DNA from: Methanoregulaceae archaeon
GTDB taxonomy: Archaea; Halobacteriota; Methanomicrobia; Methanomicrobiales; Methanospirillaceae
Assembly (NCBI GenBank): GCA_028679325.1
Contig: JAJRBS010000027.1
Coordinates: 1-16,123 of the forward strand
Direction of reading: 5' to 3'
Length of the DNA stretch: 16,123 bases
The position numbers were made by a program, and so were the translations under genes. Of the stretch, positions 1-7,421 are shown in pieces (within the stretch, counting starts at the first letter, position 1; each line of letters opens with the position of its first letter). A model generated the notes under the pieces. It saw only the letters and a program-made list of their open reading frames with translations, was not told the DNA's origin and did not search any database.

Positions 1-372
1 GGGAATGACCGAGCCGGGCAGCCACCGCGAGCCGATAACAATGTCCGCTCCGTCAAGAGCCTCTATCAGCCTGTGCACCTGGGCAAGCGATGTCGACCCG
101 TCGGCGTCCATGTATCCCAACACCGGAGATCCAGCATGCGAGAATCCTTCCCTCACTGCCCCTCCCTTCCCGAGTCTCCTGCCGTAGGAAAGGCAGATCA
201 GGTCAAGTTCCGGCCGTGAACCTGAGTACTCCCGCACGATCTCTTCTGTGTCATCGGTGCCGTCACATACGACGATGAACTCCCCGCTGTCAGCCGCAAT
301 CTCTGCCAATACCTTCCCGATTCTCTTCTCTTCGTTATAGGCCGGGATGACGATGGTGTAGGGATGGATCAT
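1..372 (-). CDS. Family 2 glycosyltransferase, ALG5/dolichyl-phosphate-sugar-synthase-like (3' end cut by window edge)
   Basis: The frame is open from an ATG at 372 to the left edge, giving the first 124 residues. It starts with the GT-A nucleotide-binding strand TIVIPAYNEEKRIG, followed by CDGTDD (D37), GKGGAVREGF near residue 68, the metal-binding DxD box as DADGST (D89, D91) and VIGSRW near 112. This order is typical of GT2 enzymes resembling eukaryotic ALG5 and archaeal dolichyl-phosphate sugar synthases, which load a sugar from a nucleotide donor onto a polyprenyl phosphate at the membrane for glycan synthesis. No membrane helix is visible in this part; the C-terminal half is missing. 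A strong Shine-Dalgarno run, GGGGGAGGTC at 393-384 on this strand, supports the start. It lies 23 bases after the small gene upstream and is probably cotranscribed with it. The exact donor and acceptor cannot be told. Confidence 0.85.
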   Translation of the reverse strand, partial: MIHPYTIVIPAYNEEKRIGKVLAEIAADSGEFIVVCDGTDDTEEIVREYSGSRPELDLICLSYGRRLGKGGAVREGFSHAGSPVLGYMDADGSTSLAQVHRLIEALDGADIVIGSRWLPGSVIP

Positions 373-395
373 CGATGGAAACTGACCTCCCCCGT

Positions 396-626
396 CTATT
401 GATGGCCTGTCAGGTGTTTCCTGAGTGCAGAGGCATCAGAATATTTCTCTGCGATCAGGAGTGCCTGTTTTCGAAGACGGTCATGATCTTCCCGGCACGA
501 CTCCGGGGGTGGCGCGTTCCGGAGGATTGATGAGACATTCTCCGTAATCTGGATGAGTTCTGTAGCGATTACGGCATTGAGCCAGACCAGGTCCCTGAGC
601 AGCTCTCTCTCCTCTTCCGCATACAT
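396..626 (-). CDS. Small all-helical protein of unknown function
   Basis: A 76-residue protein from ATG at 626, beginning MYAEEERELLRDLVWLNA and ending KHLTGHQ. I do not recognise a family. It is charged, lacks a signal peptide and membrane segments, and looks like two amphipathic helices (about residues 3-35 and 44-72) joined by a PPPES turn. Upstream in-frame ATGs at 647 and 701 would make 94 or 101 residues. I prefer 626 because a TATA-like TTTAA on this strand is centred 28 bases upstream and there is no Shine-Dalgarno site at any of the three, which fits a leaderless start. It precedes the glycosyltransferase by 23 bases, so an operon is likely. It could be a spurious frame, but the tight spacing and amphipathic pattern favour a real gene. 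Confidence 0.55.
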   Translation of the reverse strand: MYAEEERELLRDLVWLNAVIATELIQITENVSSILRNAPPPESCREDHDRLRKQALLIAEKYSDASALRKHLTGHQ

Positions 627-650
627 GCCTGATAGTTTGGAATCCATACG

Positions 651-657
651 GTTAAAT
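651..657 (-). promoter_or_regulatory. Candidate TATA element for the small gene ending at 396
   Basis: Minus-strand ATTTAAC is centred near 654, 28 bases before the ATG at 626. That spacing would put the transcription start at or next to the start codon. Prediction by eye only. Confidence 0.4.
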
Positions 658-681
658 GATGGCGCCTGTGATCCGACAACC

Positions 682-688
682 CTTATCC
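682..688 (+). promoter_or_regulatory. Weak TATA-like element for the thioesterase gene
   Basis: CTTATCC is centred about 30 bases before the ATG at 715. A small inverted repeat, CCCG-CATA-CGGG (703-714), directly precedes the ATG. No Shine-Dalgarno site is seen. Confidence 0.3.
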
Positions 689-714
689 GCGGGCGGAGCA
701 TACCCGCATACGGG

Positions 715-1125
715 ATGAATTATTACGACAGGATACAGAAGGGGGGCAGGGATGCCAACCCGTTCTTCACCCTCATGGGCGTGGAGATCGGGGAGATGGG
801 AAAGGGATCAGCTATCCTCCGTATGCCCGCCCGTCCGGACATGATGAACGGCGAGGGATGGCTCCAGGGAGGGATCTTTACAGCCCTTGCCGATGAGGCC
901 ATGGTGCTTGCCATCTACCCGCTGCTTGGTCATGATGAACGGATCGCTACCATAACGGAGACGACGAGTTTTTTTGCCGGGGCAAATGAGGGGGCGTTGG
1001 TCGCCCGGGGCAGGCTGGTCAAACAGGGCAGGAGGGTGATCTTCGCCGAAGGAGATATCATGGCCGAAGGATCGGACCGCGTCATTGCCCGATCCGCTGC
1101 GGCCTATGCGGTGTTGCGGCCGTGA
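715..1125 (+). CDS. PaaI/hotdog-fold thioesterase family protein
   Basis: A 136-residue hotdog-fold protein, the usual size of a PaaI-type acyl-CoA thioesterase, which hydrolyses (often aromatic) acyl-CoA esters as a tetramer in the cytoplasm. The signature region is NGEGWLQGGIFTALADEAM at residues 45-63. N45, the GG pair at 52-53 and the acidic D60/E61 match the family pattern N-x2-G-x2-HGG...D-x-A, but the position usually held by His is Gln (Q51). The C-terminal strands (VARGRLVKQGRRVIFAEGDI) also fit. The frame extends upstream to 553, but that part overlaps the opposite-strand gene and is rich in Ser and Leu; homologues begin near FFTLMGVEIGEMG, so ATG 715 is chosen. The substrate is unknown. 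pyrG follows after 95 bases with its own putative promoter, so no functional link is implied. Confidence 0.82.
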   Translation: MNYYDRIQKGGRDANPFFTLMGVEIGEMGKGSAILRMPARPDMMNGEGWLQGGIFTALADEAMVLAIYPLLGHDERIATITETTSFFAGANEGALVARGRLVKQGRRVIFAEGDIMAEGSDRVIARSAAAYAVLRP

Positions 1126-1164
1126 CCTTTTCTCCCTGGTTTCCCCGGTCATGAATAAGACTAT

Positions 1165-1172
1165 CTTTATCC
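1165..1172 (+). promoter_or_regulatory. Candidate TATA element for the pyrG operon
   Basis: TTTATCC within ATCTTTATCCGGG would place transcription start near 1193, leaving a leader of roughly 28 bases that contains the GGTGGG Shine-Dalgarno candidate (1205-1210) for the GTG start at 1221. Confidence 0.4.
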
Positions 1173-1220
1173 GGGTGCCATGAGAATAGAAGAGACATAG
1201 CGACGGTGGGTTGGTTATCT

Positions 1221-2801
1221 GTGAAGTATATTTTCATAACCGGGGGGGTGATGAGCGGCCTTGGCAAGGGCATCACTGCAGCTTCGATCGGGAGAATTCT
1301 CAAGAACCGGGGTTTCGCCGTGACTGCAGTGAAGATCGACCCCTACTTAAACATCGATGCCGGGACCATGAACCCGGGCCAGCATGGGGAGGTCTTTGTC
1401 CTTTCCGACGGGGGTGAAGTTGACCTCGATCTCGGCAATTATGAACGGTTCCTGGATATCGATCTCTCGTCACGCCATAACATCACTACAGGTAAGATCT
1501 ACCGGAGTGTCATAGAGAAGGAGAGGAGGGGGGACTATCTCGGCGAAACGGTCCAGATCATCCCGCACATCACCGATGAGATCCGGTCTTGCATCCGGTC
1601 AGCGGCAGAGGAGGGGATTCCGGGTGAGGGGCCGGCTGATGTCTGCCTCGTTGAAGTGGGTGGAACGGTCGGCGACATCGAGAGCATGCCATTTCTCGAG
1701 GCCGTCCGGCAGATGAGAGGAGATCTCCCGCACACCGACACCGTCCTCCTCCATGTCACCCTGATCCCTGAAGACACCATGGGAGATCTGAAGACCAAGC
1801 CCACGCAACATTCAGTCAAGGCACTCCGTGAACTCGGCCTCCTCGCCGATCTCATTGTGGGACGTGGAGAGCGGCCCATAGGCCCTCATACAAAGCGGAA
1901 GATCTCGGCCTTCTGCGACCTTCCCGTACAGGGAGTCGTCAGTGCAGCGACAGTTCCTGACATCTACCAGGTGCCCATGGAGATGGAGAAGGAAGGCGTC
2001 GCTGAGGTCCTCTCGAGCCATCTCGGGCTGGCCCCGGTAAAGACGAACAATGAATGGTACAGCCTCGTATCCCGCGAGTATACGAGCAGGGTCCACGTCG
2101 CGGTGGTCACCAAGTACGGCATTGAGGACGTGTATCTCAGCATCAAGGAGGCGCTCAAGCATGCCGGCCGGGCCCTCTCCACGGAAGTAAAGATCACATG
2201 GCTTGATGCTGAAAGGCACGAAGAACACCCGCTCGGAGAGTTCGACGGAGTCCTCATCCCGGGAGGATTCGGCAAGAGAGGCCTCGAAGGAAAGATCGAG
2301 GCCATCCGCTTTGCCCGGACGCAGAAGATCCCCCTCCTCGGTCTCTGCCTCGGGTTCCAGCTCTCAGTCGTGGAGTATGCACGGAATGTTCTTGGTTGGG
2401 AGGATGCTACGAGCGCGGAGATTGGGGAGGGAAAGCATGTCATTGCCATTCTTCCCGAGCAGGAAGGGGTCACCGATCTCGGCGGAACGATGCGGCTTGG
2501 TAACTACCCGGTGACGCTGAAGCAGGGATCATTGGCCATGAAGATCTATGGCCAGAAAGAGATCATCGAGCGGCACCGTCACCGTTATGAAGTGAACCCC
2601 GTCTTCCTTCCCGAACTCGAGAAAGGAGGCCTGGTCTTCTCCGGTATATGGAAAAACCGGATGGAGATCTGCGAGATCCCGGACCACCCCTTCTTCCTGG
2701 CCACACAGTTCCATCCGGAATTCAGATCGCGGCCGACACGTCCCGCCCCGGCATTCCTGGGATTTGTCGAGGCCTGCAGCAGCCAGCGCTGCCGGGGTTG
2801 A
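1221..2801 (+). CDS. pyrG: CTP synthase
   Basis: Converts UTP, ATP and glutamine to CTP, the last step of pyrimidine nucleotide synthesis. The 526-residue length is normal. The N-terminal amidoligase domain opens KYIFITGGVMSGLGKGI with its P-loop in the first 20 residues, followed by KIDPYLNIDAGTMNPGQHGE and LDLGNYERFLD. The C-terminal class I glutaminase domain carries the oxyanion strand GVLIPGGFGKRG, the nucleophile Cys at about residue 376 in LLGLCLGFQ, and the His-Glu pair in FHPEFRSRP near the end. The GTG at 1221 is preferred over an earlier in-frame GTG at 1206 because family members begin M-K-Y-I at this point and GGTGGG lies about 10 bases upstream. The gene ends 6 bases before the GMP synthase subunit, so the two glutamine-dependent NTP-forming steps are probably coexpressed. 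Confidence 0.97.
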   Translation: MKYIFITGGVMSGLGKGITAASIGRILKNRGFAVTAVKIDPYLNIDAGTMNPGQHGEVFVLSDGGEVDLDLGNYERFLDIDLSSRHNITTGKIYRSVIEKERRGDYLGETVQIIPHITDEIRSCIRSAAEEGIPGEGPADVCLVEVGGTVGDIESMPFLEAVRQMRGDLPHTDTVLLHVTLIPEDTMGDLKTKPTQHSVKALRELGLLADLIVGRGERPIGPHTKRKISAFCDLPVQGVVSAATVPDIYQVPMEMEKEGVAEVLSSHLGLAPVKTNNEWYSLVSREYTSRVHVAVVTKYGIEDVYLSIKEALKHAGRALSTEVKITWLDAERHEEHPLGEFDGVLIPGGFGKRGLEGKIEAIRFARTQKIPLLGLCLGFQLSVVEYARNVLGWEDATSAEIGEGKHVIAILPEQEGVTDLGGTMRLGNYPVTLKQGSLAMKIYGQKEIIERHRHRYEVNPVFLPELEKGGLVFSGIWKNRMEICEIPDHPFFLATQFHPEFRSRPTRPAPAFLGFVEACSSQRCRG

Positions 2802-2807
2802 TGCCGG

Positions 2808-3725
2808 ATGGTGAATGCCGAGCGATTTGTCCGGGATGCTGTCGAAGAGATCCGGAAAGAGTCGGGGGGAGACCGGGTGGTGATCGCTTTATCCGGGGGC
2901 GTGGACAGCTCGGTCTGCGCAGCTCTTGCTGCAAAGGCCATCGGAGACCGGCTCGTCCCGATATACGTGGACACCGGTCTCATGCGCAAGGGAGAGACCG
3001 ACCGGATCGAACAGATGTTTGGTCATCTCAACCTCGATATCGTCAGGGCCGGTGATGAATTCCTGACGGCCCTGTCTGGTATATGCGACCCTGAAGAGAA
3101 GCGGAAGGTGATCGGGGAAAGGTTCATCCGCGTCTTCGAGCGTGAGGCGAAACGGACGAAAGCCCACTACCTGCTCCAGGGTACCATCTATCCCGACCGA
3201 ATCGAGAGTGAAGGGGGGATCAAGAGCCACCATAATGTCGGGGGAATGCCGCTCGAGATGGAGTTTAAAAAAGTGATAGAGCCGCTCCGGGACCTGTACA
3301 AGGACGAGGTGCGGGATGTTGCCGGGGCACTCGGACTCCCCCGGGAGATCCAGCACCGCATGCCTTTCCCGGGCCCCGGCCTCGCGGTCAGGATCATCGG
3401 CGAGGTGACGCCGGAAAAGGTGGCGGTGGTCAGGGAAGCCAATGCCATCGTAGAGGAGGAGCTGGTCGACAGGTATGTTCCCTGGCAGTGTTTTGCAGCA
3501 CTCCTCGGCCTCGGAACCGGAGTCAAGGGAGATAACCGCGTGCATGGGTGGATCGTGGCTGTCAGGGCGGTTAATTCACGGGACGGGATGACGGCCGATC
3601 CCGTCGAGATCCCCTACGGGATGCTTGCAGAGCTCTCCTCCCGAATCACCTCCGAAATTCCCAGCGTGGCGAGGGTCGTCTATGACATCACACCGAAGCC
3701 CCCTGCCACCATAGAGTATGAATAG
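2808..3725 (+). CDS. guaAB: GMP synthase subunit B (ATP-pyrophosphatase subunit)
   Basis: Adenylates XMP and transfers ammonia to form GMP. Archaea often split the enzyme; this 305-residue protein has only the synthetase half, with no glutaminase domain. The PP-loop SGGVDSS is at residues 29-35. XMP- and dimer-associated stretches follow: GGIKSHHNVGG, PFPGPGLAVRI and the terminal KPPATIEYE, characteristic of GMP synthases rather than other N-type pyrophosphatases. The glutaminase partner (GuaA subunit A), which would feed ammonia to it, is not in the window. The ATG at 2808 is preceded by GGGGTTGAT (2794-2802), which overlaps the pyrG stop, suggesting translational coupling. The argD-type gene begins 33 bases later without an intervening T-tract. 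Confidence 0.96.
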   Translation: MVNAERFVRDAVEEIRKESGGDRVVIALSGGVDSSVCAALAAKAIGDRLVPIYVDTGLMRKGETDRIEQMFGHLNLDIVRAGDEFLTALSGICDPEEKRKVIGERFIRVFEREAKRTKAHYLLQGTIYPDRIESEGGIKSHHNVGGMPLEMEFKKVIEPLRDLYKDEVRDVAGALGLPREIQHRMPFPGPGLAVRIIGEVTPEKVAVVREANAIVEEELVDRYVPWQCFAALLGLGTGVKGDNRVHGWIVAVRAVNSRDGMTADPVEIPYGMLAELSSRITSEIPSVARVVYDITPKPPATIEYE

Positions 3726-3758
3726 GCAGAGGTCTCAGGAATAGGAGAAGAGAGATCT

Positions 3759-4898
3759 ATGACAGAATCGGATTACCGAGCCCTGGAAGCGAGGTACTAC
3801 ATGCCGGCCTTCTCCCGCGAGATCATGATCGAGCGGGGGTCAGGATCAAAGGTCTGGGACGCCGATGGGAATGAATACATCGACTGCGTGGCGGGAATCG
3901 CCGTCTGCAGCACCGGCCACTGTCATCCGGACGTGACAAAAGCCATCTGCGAGCAGGCAGGACGCCTTCTTCACTGCTCGAACCTGTATTACGTACCCGG
4001 GCAGGCTGAGCTCGCCGAGAAAATGACAAGGATATGCGGCCTTGACCGGGTTTTCTTTGCTAACTCGGGAGCCGAAGCAAATGAAGCCGCCATCAAGCTC
4101 GCCCGCCTTGCTACCGGTAGGAAGAGATTCGTGGCCTTCACCCACGGGTTCCACGGGAGGACCCTCGGATCCCTGGCACTCACCCATAAGCCCGCCATCC
4201 GTGAGCCGTTCCTGCCCCTCGAACCCCTCACCGCCTTCGTTGAATATGGGGACCTTGAGGGACTTAGGAATGCCGTGGATAAGGATGTTGCCGGGGTCTT
4301 TGTCGAACCCATCCAGGGTGAGGCCGGGGTCATATTCCCGCCAGAAGGATTCCTGGAGGGTGTCAGGGAGATCTGCGATGCGGGCGGTGCCCTGATGATC
4401 GATGACGAGATACAGACAGGGATGGGCCGCACCGGGAAGTGGCTTGCTATCCAGCATGAAGGAGTGATGCCCGACATCGTCACCCTTGCCAAGGGAATGG
4501 CAAGCGGGTTTCCCATGGGGGCCCTCCTGGCCCGGGAGGGATTGGTCTTCCATAAGGGAGAACATGGCAGTACCTTTGCTGGCGGTCCCCTGGCCTGTGC
4601 CGCTTCCATGGCGACCATCAGGGTGATCGAGCAGGTGCTCCCGTCAGTAGCCGGGAAAGGGGCACGATTTGCTGCCGCCCTGGCAGATCATAATCCCCGG
4701 TGGAAAGGGCTGATGATCGGTTTATCCGTCGGTGAGAACTGCGCGGCCGTCCAGAAGAACTGTGCAAAAAACGGGGTGCTCGTGAACTGCGCGGCGGACG
4801 GAAACCTGAGGCTCGTCCCACCCCTGGTCATCACCCCTGATGAGATCGATCAGGCGGCGGGCGTGATCGACGCCGCACTGAGAGAGAAGAAGGTCTGA
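3759..4898 (+). CDS. argD: Acetylornithine aminotransferase-like class III PLP aminotransferase
   Basis: A 379-residue fold-type I, class III aminotransferase, the size of ArgD, which makes N-acetylornithine from the semialdehyde in arginine synthesis. Visible features: VWDADGNEYIDCVAGIAVCSTGHCHP at the N-terminus, the phosphate-binding ANSGAEANEAAIKLAR (about residues 95-112), HGFHGRTLGSLALT, EPIQGEAG, the cofactor Asp in MIDDEIQTGMGRTGKW, and the Schiff-base lysine K245 in TLAKGMASGFPMG. HGSTFAGGPLACAA follows. GGAG at 3744-3747 precedes the ATG. It probably ends the pyrG-guaAB-argD transcript. Class III relatives (succinylornithine, LysN-type or 4-aminobutyrate aminotransferases) are hard to exclude by sequence alone; length and the GMGRTGKW motif favour ArgD. 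Confidence 0.85.
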   Translation: MTESDYRALEARYYMPAFSREIMIERGSGSKVWDADGNEYIDCVAGIAVCSTGHCHPDVTKAICEQAGRLLHCSNLYYVPGQAELAEKMTRICGLDRVFFANSGAEANEAAIKLARLATGRKRFVAFTHGFHGRTLGSLALTHKPAIREPFLPLEPLTAFVEYGDLEGLRNAVDKDVAGVFVEPIQGEAGVIFPPEGFLEGVREICDAGGALMIDDEIQTGMGRTGKWLAIQHEGVMPDIVTLAKGMASGFPMGALLAREGLVFHKGEHGSTFAGGPLACAASMATIRVIEQVLPSVAGKGARFAAALADHNPRWKGLMIGLSVGENCAAVQKNCAKNGVLVNCAADGNLRLVPPLVITPDEIDQAAGVIDAALREKKV

Positions 4899-4901
4899 AT
4901 A

Positions 4902-4908
4902 TTTTTTT
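4902..4908 (+). terminator. T7 tract, likely end of the pyrG-guaAB-argD transcript
   Basis: Seven consecutive T residues begin 3 bases after the argD stop codon. U-runs of this kind are the core signal for archaeal intrinsic termination. No strong hairpin precedes it. Confidence 0.6.
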
Positions 4909-4928
4909 AGCGGCTGACGGCAGAGGAG

Positions 4929-4935
4929 TTTATTT
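4929..4935 (+). promoter_or_regulatory. Candidate TATA element for hisC
   Basis: TTTATTT centred at 4932 would give a transcription start around 4958, between the two possible hisC starts (GTG 4957, ATG 4966). The leader would be 0-8 bases with no room for a Shine-Dalgarno site. Confidence 0.45.
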
Positions 4936-4965
4936 CCCCCGTCTGCAAACCTACCAGTGAAGAGC

Positions 4966-6069
4966 ATGACCAGGGAATCCAAACGCGACCGTTCAGGGAA
5001 AGAAGCATCGGTGCAGGATCTGGTCCGTTCCTGCTACCGGTCCGGTGGCTACGTCTTCGCCTCAAAAGCCGAGGATATTTCCGAGAAATACGGCACAACC
5101 AGGATTGCCCGCCTTGCAAGCAATGAAAATCCGAGGTCACCGCCAGAGCGGGCTATCGAACAGGGCTGCCGTGCGCTTGCCGACGCAAACAGGTACCCCG
5201 ATGAGACCATGCGATCCCTCACCAAAGCCCTTCGTCTCTACCACGGCAACGACTATTCTTTCGTGACCGGGGTCGGCATGGACGGGGTGATCGAGACCCT
5301 GACCCGGACGCTGGTGGATCCGGGGGACGGGGTTGCCATCTCCACTCCTACTTTCTCGTTCTACCGGCTGGCAGCCCTGGCACAGGCCGCACAGGTTGTC
5401 GAGATTCCCCGGGGGCCGGATTTTTCCGTCGATCCCGAGCTCTTTGTCCGGAAGGCGGGAAAAGTGAAGATCTCCTTCCTCTGTTCCCCGAACAATCCCA
5501 CCGGTACAGTCACGCCAATCCCTGATATTGAACACATTCTCACCCATATCGACGGTATTCTGTTCCTTGACTGCGCGTATGTTGAATTTTCTGATACCGA
5601 CTATCGGCCCCTGATGCAGGAGTACACAAACCTGGTGATCGGGCGGACAATGTCGAAGGTGTTTGCCCTTGCCGGTGCACGGGTCGGATATGCGTTTGTA
5701 CCTTCGTGGCTGGCCCCCTTCTACCTGAGGGCATCGACCCCGTTTGTCCTCAATGCCATATCAGCACAGGCTGCCATCGGAGCCCTGGAGGAAAGGAGCT
5801 TTGTCGACGAGACTATCGCTCATGCCCGGTACTGGCGGAAGCGGTATGAAGACGAGATAAAATATCCCGTGTTCCCGTCGGGCGCCAATTTTGTCATGGT
5901 CGATGTTGCTCCTTTCACCGGAGATGAAATGGTTGCTCTGCTGGCAGAACAAGGGGTCATTGTGCGGTCCTGTGCCAGTTTCACCGGGCTCGCCAACAAG
6001 TACATCCGGGTGAGCATTGGGCTCGACCGTGAGAATGAGCAGTTCCTGGCAGCAATCAACAGTATCTAA
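4966..6069 (+). CDS. hisC: Histidinol-phosphate aminotransferase
   Basis: A 367-residue class I/II PLP aminotransferase that converts imidazole-acetol phosphate to histidinol phosphate. HisC-type features include RLASNENPRSPPERAI near the N-terminus, NRYPD, the CSPNNPTGT box (about residue 166), the acidic cofactor residue in FLDCAYVEF, and the Schiff-base lysine at about residue 231 in GRTMSKVFALAGARVGY. RVSIGLDRENEQF closes the small domain. The start is uncertain: GTG 4957 would add KS after the initiator, and neither candidate has a Shine-Dalgarno site. The gene follows the T7 tract after argD and has its own TATA candidate, so it is probably monocistronic. No other his gene is present. 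A broader HisC-family aminotransferase (aromatic or threonine-phosphate type) is possible but less likely. Confidence 0.9.
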   Translation: MTRESKRDRSGKEASVQDLVRSCYRSGGYVFASKAEDISEKYGTTRIARLASNENPRSPPERAIEQGCRALADANRYPDETMRSLTKALRLYHGNDYSFVTGVGMDGVIETLTRTLVDPGDGVAISTPTFSFYRLAALAQAAQVVEIPRGPDFSVDPELFVRKAGKVKISFLCSPNNPTGTVTPIPDIEHILTHIDGILFLDCAYVEFSDTDYRPLMQEYTNLVIGRTMSKVFALAGARVGYAFVPSWLAPFYLRASTPFVLNAISAQAAIGALEERSFVDETIAHARYWRKRYEDEIKYPVFPSGANFVMVDVAPFTGDEMVALLAEQGVIVRSCASFTGLANKYIRVSIGLDRENEQFLAAINSI

Positions 6070-6146
6070 AAAGACCATGCGATCAGATGGATTTCGGACT
6101 GGTGGCAGATCTGTCTTTCTCCCGTCTTTCCACCCGGGGTCAAACG

Positions 6147-6156
6147 CTTATCTAGT
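6147..6156 (+). promoter_or_regulatory. Candidate BRE/TATA element for the kinase-lipid synthase pair
   Basis: CAAACGCTTATCTAG (6141-6155) resembles an A-rich BRE followed by a TATA element centred near 6151. Transcription would start near 6177, giving a leader of about 44 bases that holds the Shine-Dalgarno site at 6201-6208. The rest of the 6070-6220 gap shows only a pyrimidine-rich run (6110-6132) that may help end hisC transcription. Confidence 0.4.
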
Positions 6157-6220
6157 TTAGAGACATATCTTCCGGCCTGAACCGGGAATCCGGGGCCTTT
6201 GGGAGGTGTTCGAGACTTTG

Positions 6221-6730
6221 ATGTACGGAATCACCGGGACACCCGGGACAGGCAAGAGTTCACTCGCAGAGATCCTTGAAGCCCGGGGTTTTCGCATTCT
6301 CCATCTCTCCGAGACATTCGGTCCCTACCAAATGGGCCGGGACACCGACCGGGAAACCATGGTCATCGATGAGGAGAGATGGGCACGGGAATTTGGCGGG
6401 TTCGAGGGGATCGTCGAGGGTCACCTGGCCCACCTCCTCCCCTGTGACAGAATCGTTATTCTTCGCTGCCGGCCGGATGTCCTCGCCTGCCGGCTGGGGG
6501 AGAGGGGGTATCAGAAGGCCAAGATCACCGAGAACAGTCTTGCCGAGGCCCTCGATGTGATCCTGATAGAGACACTCGAGTCATTCTCTCCTGAACAGAT
6601 TTATGAACTGGACACAACAGATAAGACTATCCACGAGTGTGCAGACCTCGCAGAGAAGTTCTTTCGCGGCAACCTCCCGCCCACCCATGGTTCTCTGGAC
6701 TGGTCCTCGTACATAGGAATTGATGAATGA
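6221..6730 (+). CDS. Fap7/AK6-type adenylate kinase family NTPase
   Basis: A 169-residue P-loop kinase of the AK6 (Fap7, hCINAP) family. Archaeal and eukaryotic members have adenylate kinase/ATPase activity, and the eukaryotic ones act in small-subunit ribosome maturation. Visible: Walker A GTPGTGKSS at residues 6-14, VIDEERW, the family marker EGHLAHLLPCDRIVILRC, RPDVLACRLGERGYQKAKITEN, and ALDVILIE. The ORF can start at GTG 6206, but that codon lies inside a near-perfect Shine-Dalgarno GGGAGGTG (6201-6208) placed 12 bases before ATG 6221, and homologues begin right at the P-loop strand, so 6221 is chosen. Its stop overlaps the next start as ATGA, implying translational coupling to the lipid synthase. 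Confidence 0.88.
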   Translation: MYGITGTPGTGKSSLAEILEARGFRILHLSETFGPYQMGRDTDRETMVIDEERWAREFGGFEGIVEGHLAHLLPCDRIVILRCRPDVLACRLGERGYQKAKITENSLAEALDVILIETLESFSPEQIYELDTTDKTIHECADLAEKFFRGNLPPTHGSLDWSSYIGIDE

Positions 6731-7323
6731 CCCTCGATACCTTCCGCCCCCATCTCACATGGATATACCGGCCTTTCGTCAATATCGCCCTTCGCATCGG
6801 CATCAAACCGGATCATTTCACCATCGCCGCGTTCTTCGTCGCCGCATGCGCCGGTCTCGCCTTTTATTTCTCGAATGTTGTTCTCGGGACATTCTTCATC
6901 ATGTGCAATGCGGCCTTCGATTCCATGGACGGGGCAGTTGCCCGGGCCATGAACTCCCAGAGCAAGAAGGGAGACTTCCTCGATCATGTCGTCGACCGTT
7001 ACGCCGACATCTTCATCATAACCGGCATATTCGCCGGGGGGTTCGCTCCCTGGCCCATCGGGGTGTTTGCCCTCGTCGGTGTCCTGATGGTCTCCTACCT
7101 CGGCACCCAGGCCCAGGCTGTGGGAGTCGGGCGATACTACGGAGGATTTCTCGGCAGGGCAGACAGGCTCCTCCTCATGATCATCGCCGGCCTCCTGACA
7201 ATCCTTTTCCCCGAAGGATTCTATGGACTCTCGTTCCTGGGATGGCTGCTGGTCATCTTCGGTGTGATCGGCAATATTACCGCAATCCAGCGGTTCATCT
7301 ATGTCTGGGGTGAACTGAAGTGA
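6727..7323 (+). CDS. CDP-alcohol phosphatidyltransferase, archaetidylinositol phosphate synthase-like
   Basis: A 198-residue integral membrane enzyme that joins a CDP-activated lipid (CDP-archaeol in archaea) to an alcohol headgroup. The full signature D-x2-DG-x2-AR-x8-G-x3-D-x3-D is present: D65, D68, G69, A72, R73, G82, D86 and D90, which bind two metals and the CDP moiety. Several hydrophobic segments surround it (about 32-60, 93-117, 118-130, 147-165, 168-187), consistent with the six-helix fold. Context and similarity suggest archaetidylinositol phosphate synthase, using inositol-1-phosphate, but a glycerol-phosphate acceptor cannot be excluded. The start ATG overlaps the kinase stop by 4 bases. 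Confidence 0.85.
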   Translation: MTLDTFRPHLTWIYRPFVNIALRIGIKPDHFTIAAFFVAACAGLAFYFSNVVLGTFFIMCNAAFDSMDGAVARAMNSQSKKGDFLDHVVDRYADIFIITGIFAGGFAPWPIGVFALVGVLMVSYLGTQAQAVGVGRYYGGFLGRADRLLLMIIAGLLTILFPEGFYGLSFLGWLLVIFGVIGNITAIQRFIYVWGELK

Positions 7324-7353
7324 TCGGATTCCCGATATCCAAATGTCGGTTTT

Positions 7354-7358
7354 AAAAA
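7354..7358 (-). terminator. T5 tract downstream of fen
   Basis: A5 on the plus strand reads T5 on the minus strand, about 65 bases past the fen stop in the 98-base convergent gap. A 5-bp inverted repeat ATCGG/CCGAT (7323-7336) lies further on. Confidence 0.35.
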
Positions 7359-7408
7359 GATTGTGTTGGAACGGGAGGACGTAATTTCAGACCAGTAACC
7401 TGCCCGTC

Positions 7409-7413
7409 TTTTT
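7409..7413 (+). terminator. T5 tract downstream of the lipid synthase gene
   Basis: Five T residues in a pyrimidine-rich run, 85 bases after the stop at 7323 and just before the convergent fen stop. A plausible weak archaeal terminator. Confidence 0.35.
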
Positions 7414-7421
7414 CCCTCACG

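Noticed and set aside
553..714. N-terminal extension of the thioesterase frame
   Set aside because: The extra 54 residues overlap the opposite-strand gene, are Ser-rich and are not part of the hotdog fold; ATG 715 gives normal family length.
698..714. Tandem GCATAC repeats and CCCG/CGGG inverted repeat before the thioesterase ATG
   Set aside because: Very short and likely to occur by chance in GC-rich DNA; no regulator is suggested by context.
1151..1183. Ten-codon upstream ORF (MNKTIFIRVP) before pyrG
   Set aside because: It overlaps the putative TATA element, so it would lie upstream of the transcript; probably chance.
2889..3545. Minus-strand open frame (218 codons) opposite the GMP synthase subunit
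   Set aside because: Antisense shadow of a well-conserved enzyme; no motifs.
3846..4565. Minus-strand open frame (239 codons) opposite the argD-type gene
   Set aside because: The plus strand encodes a full aminotransferase with all cofactor residues; the antisense protein shows no family features.
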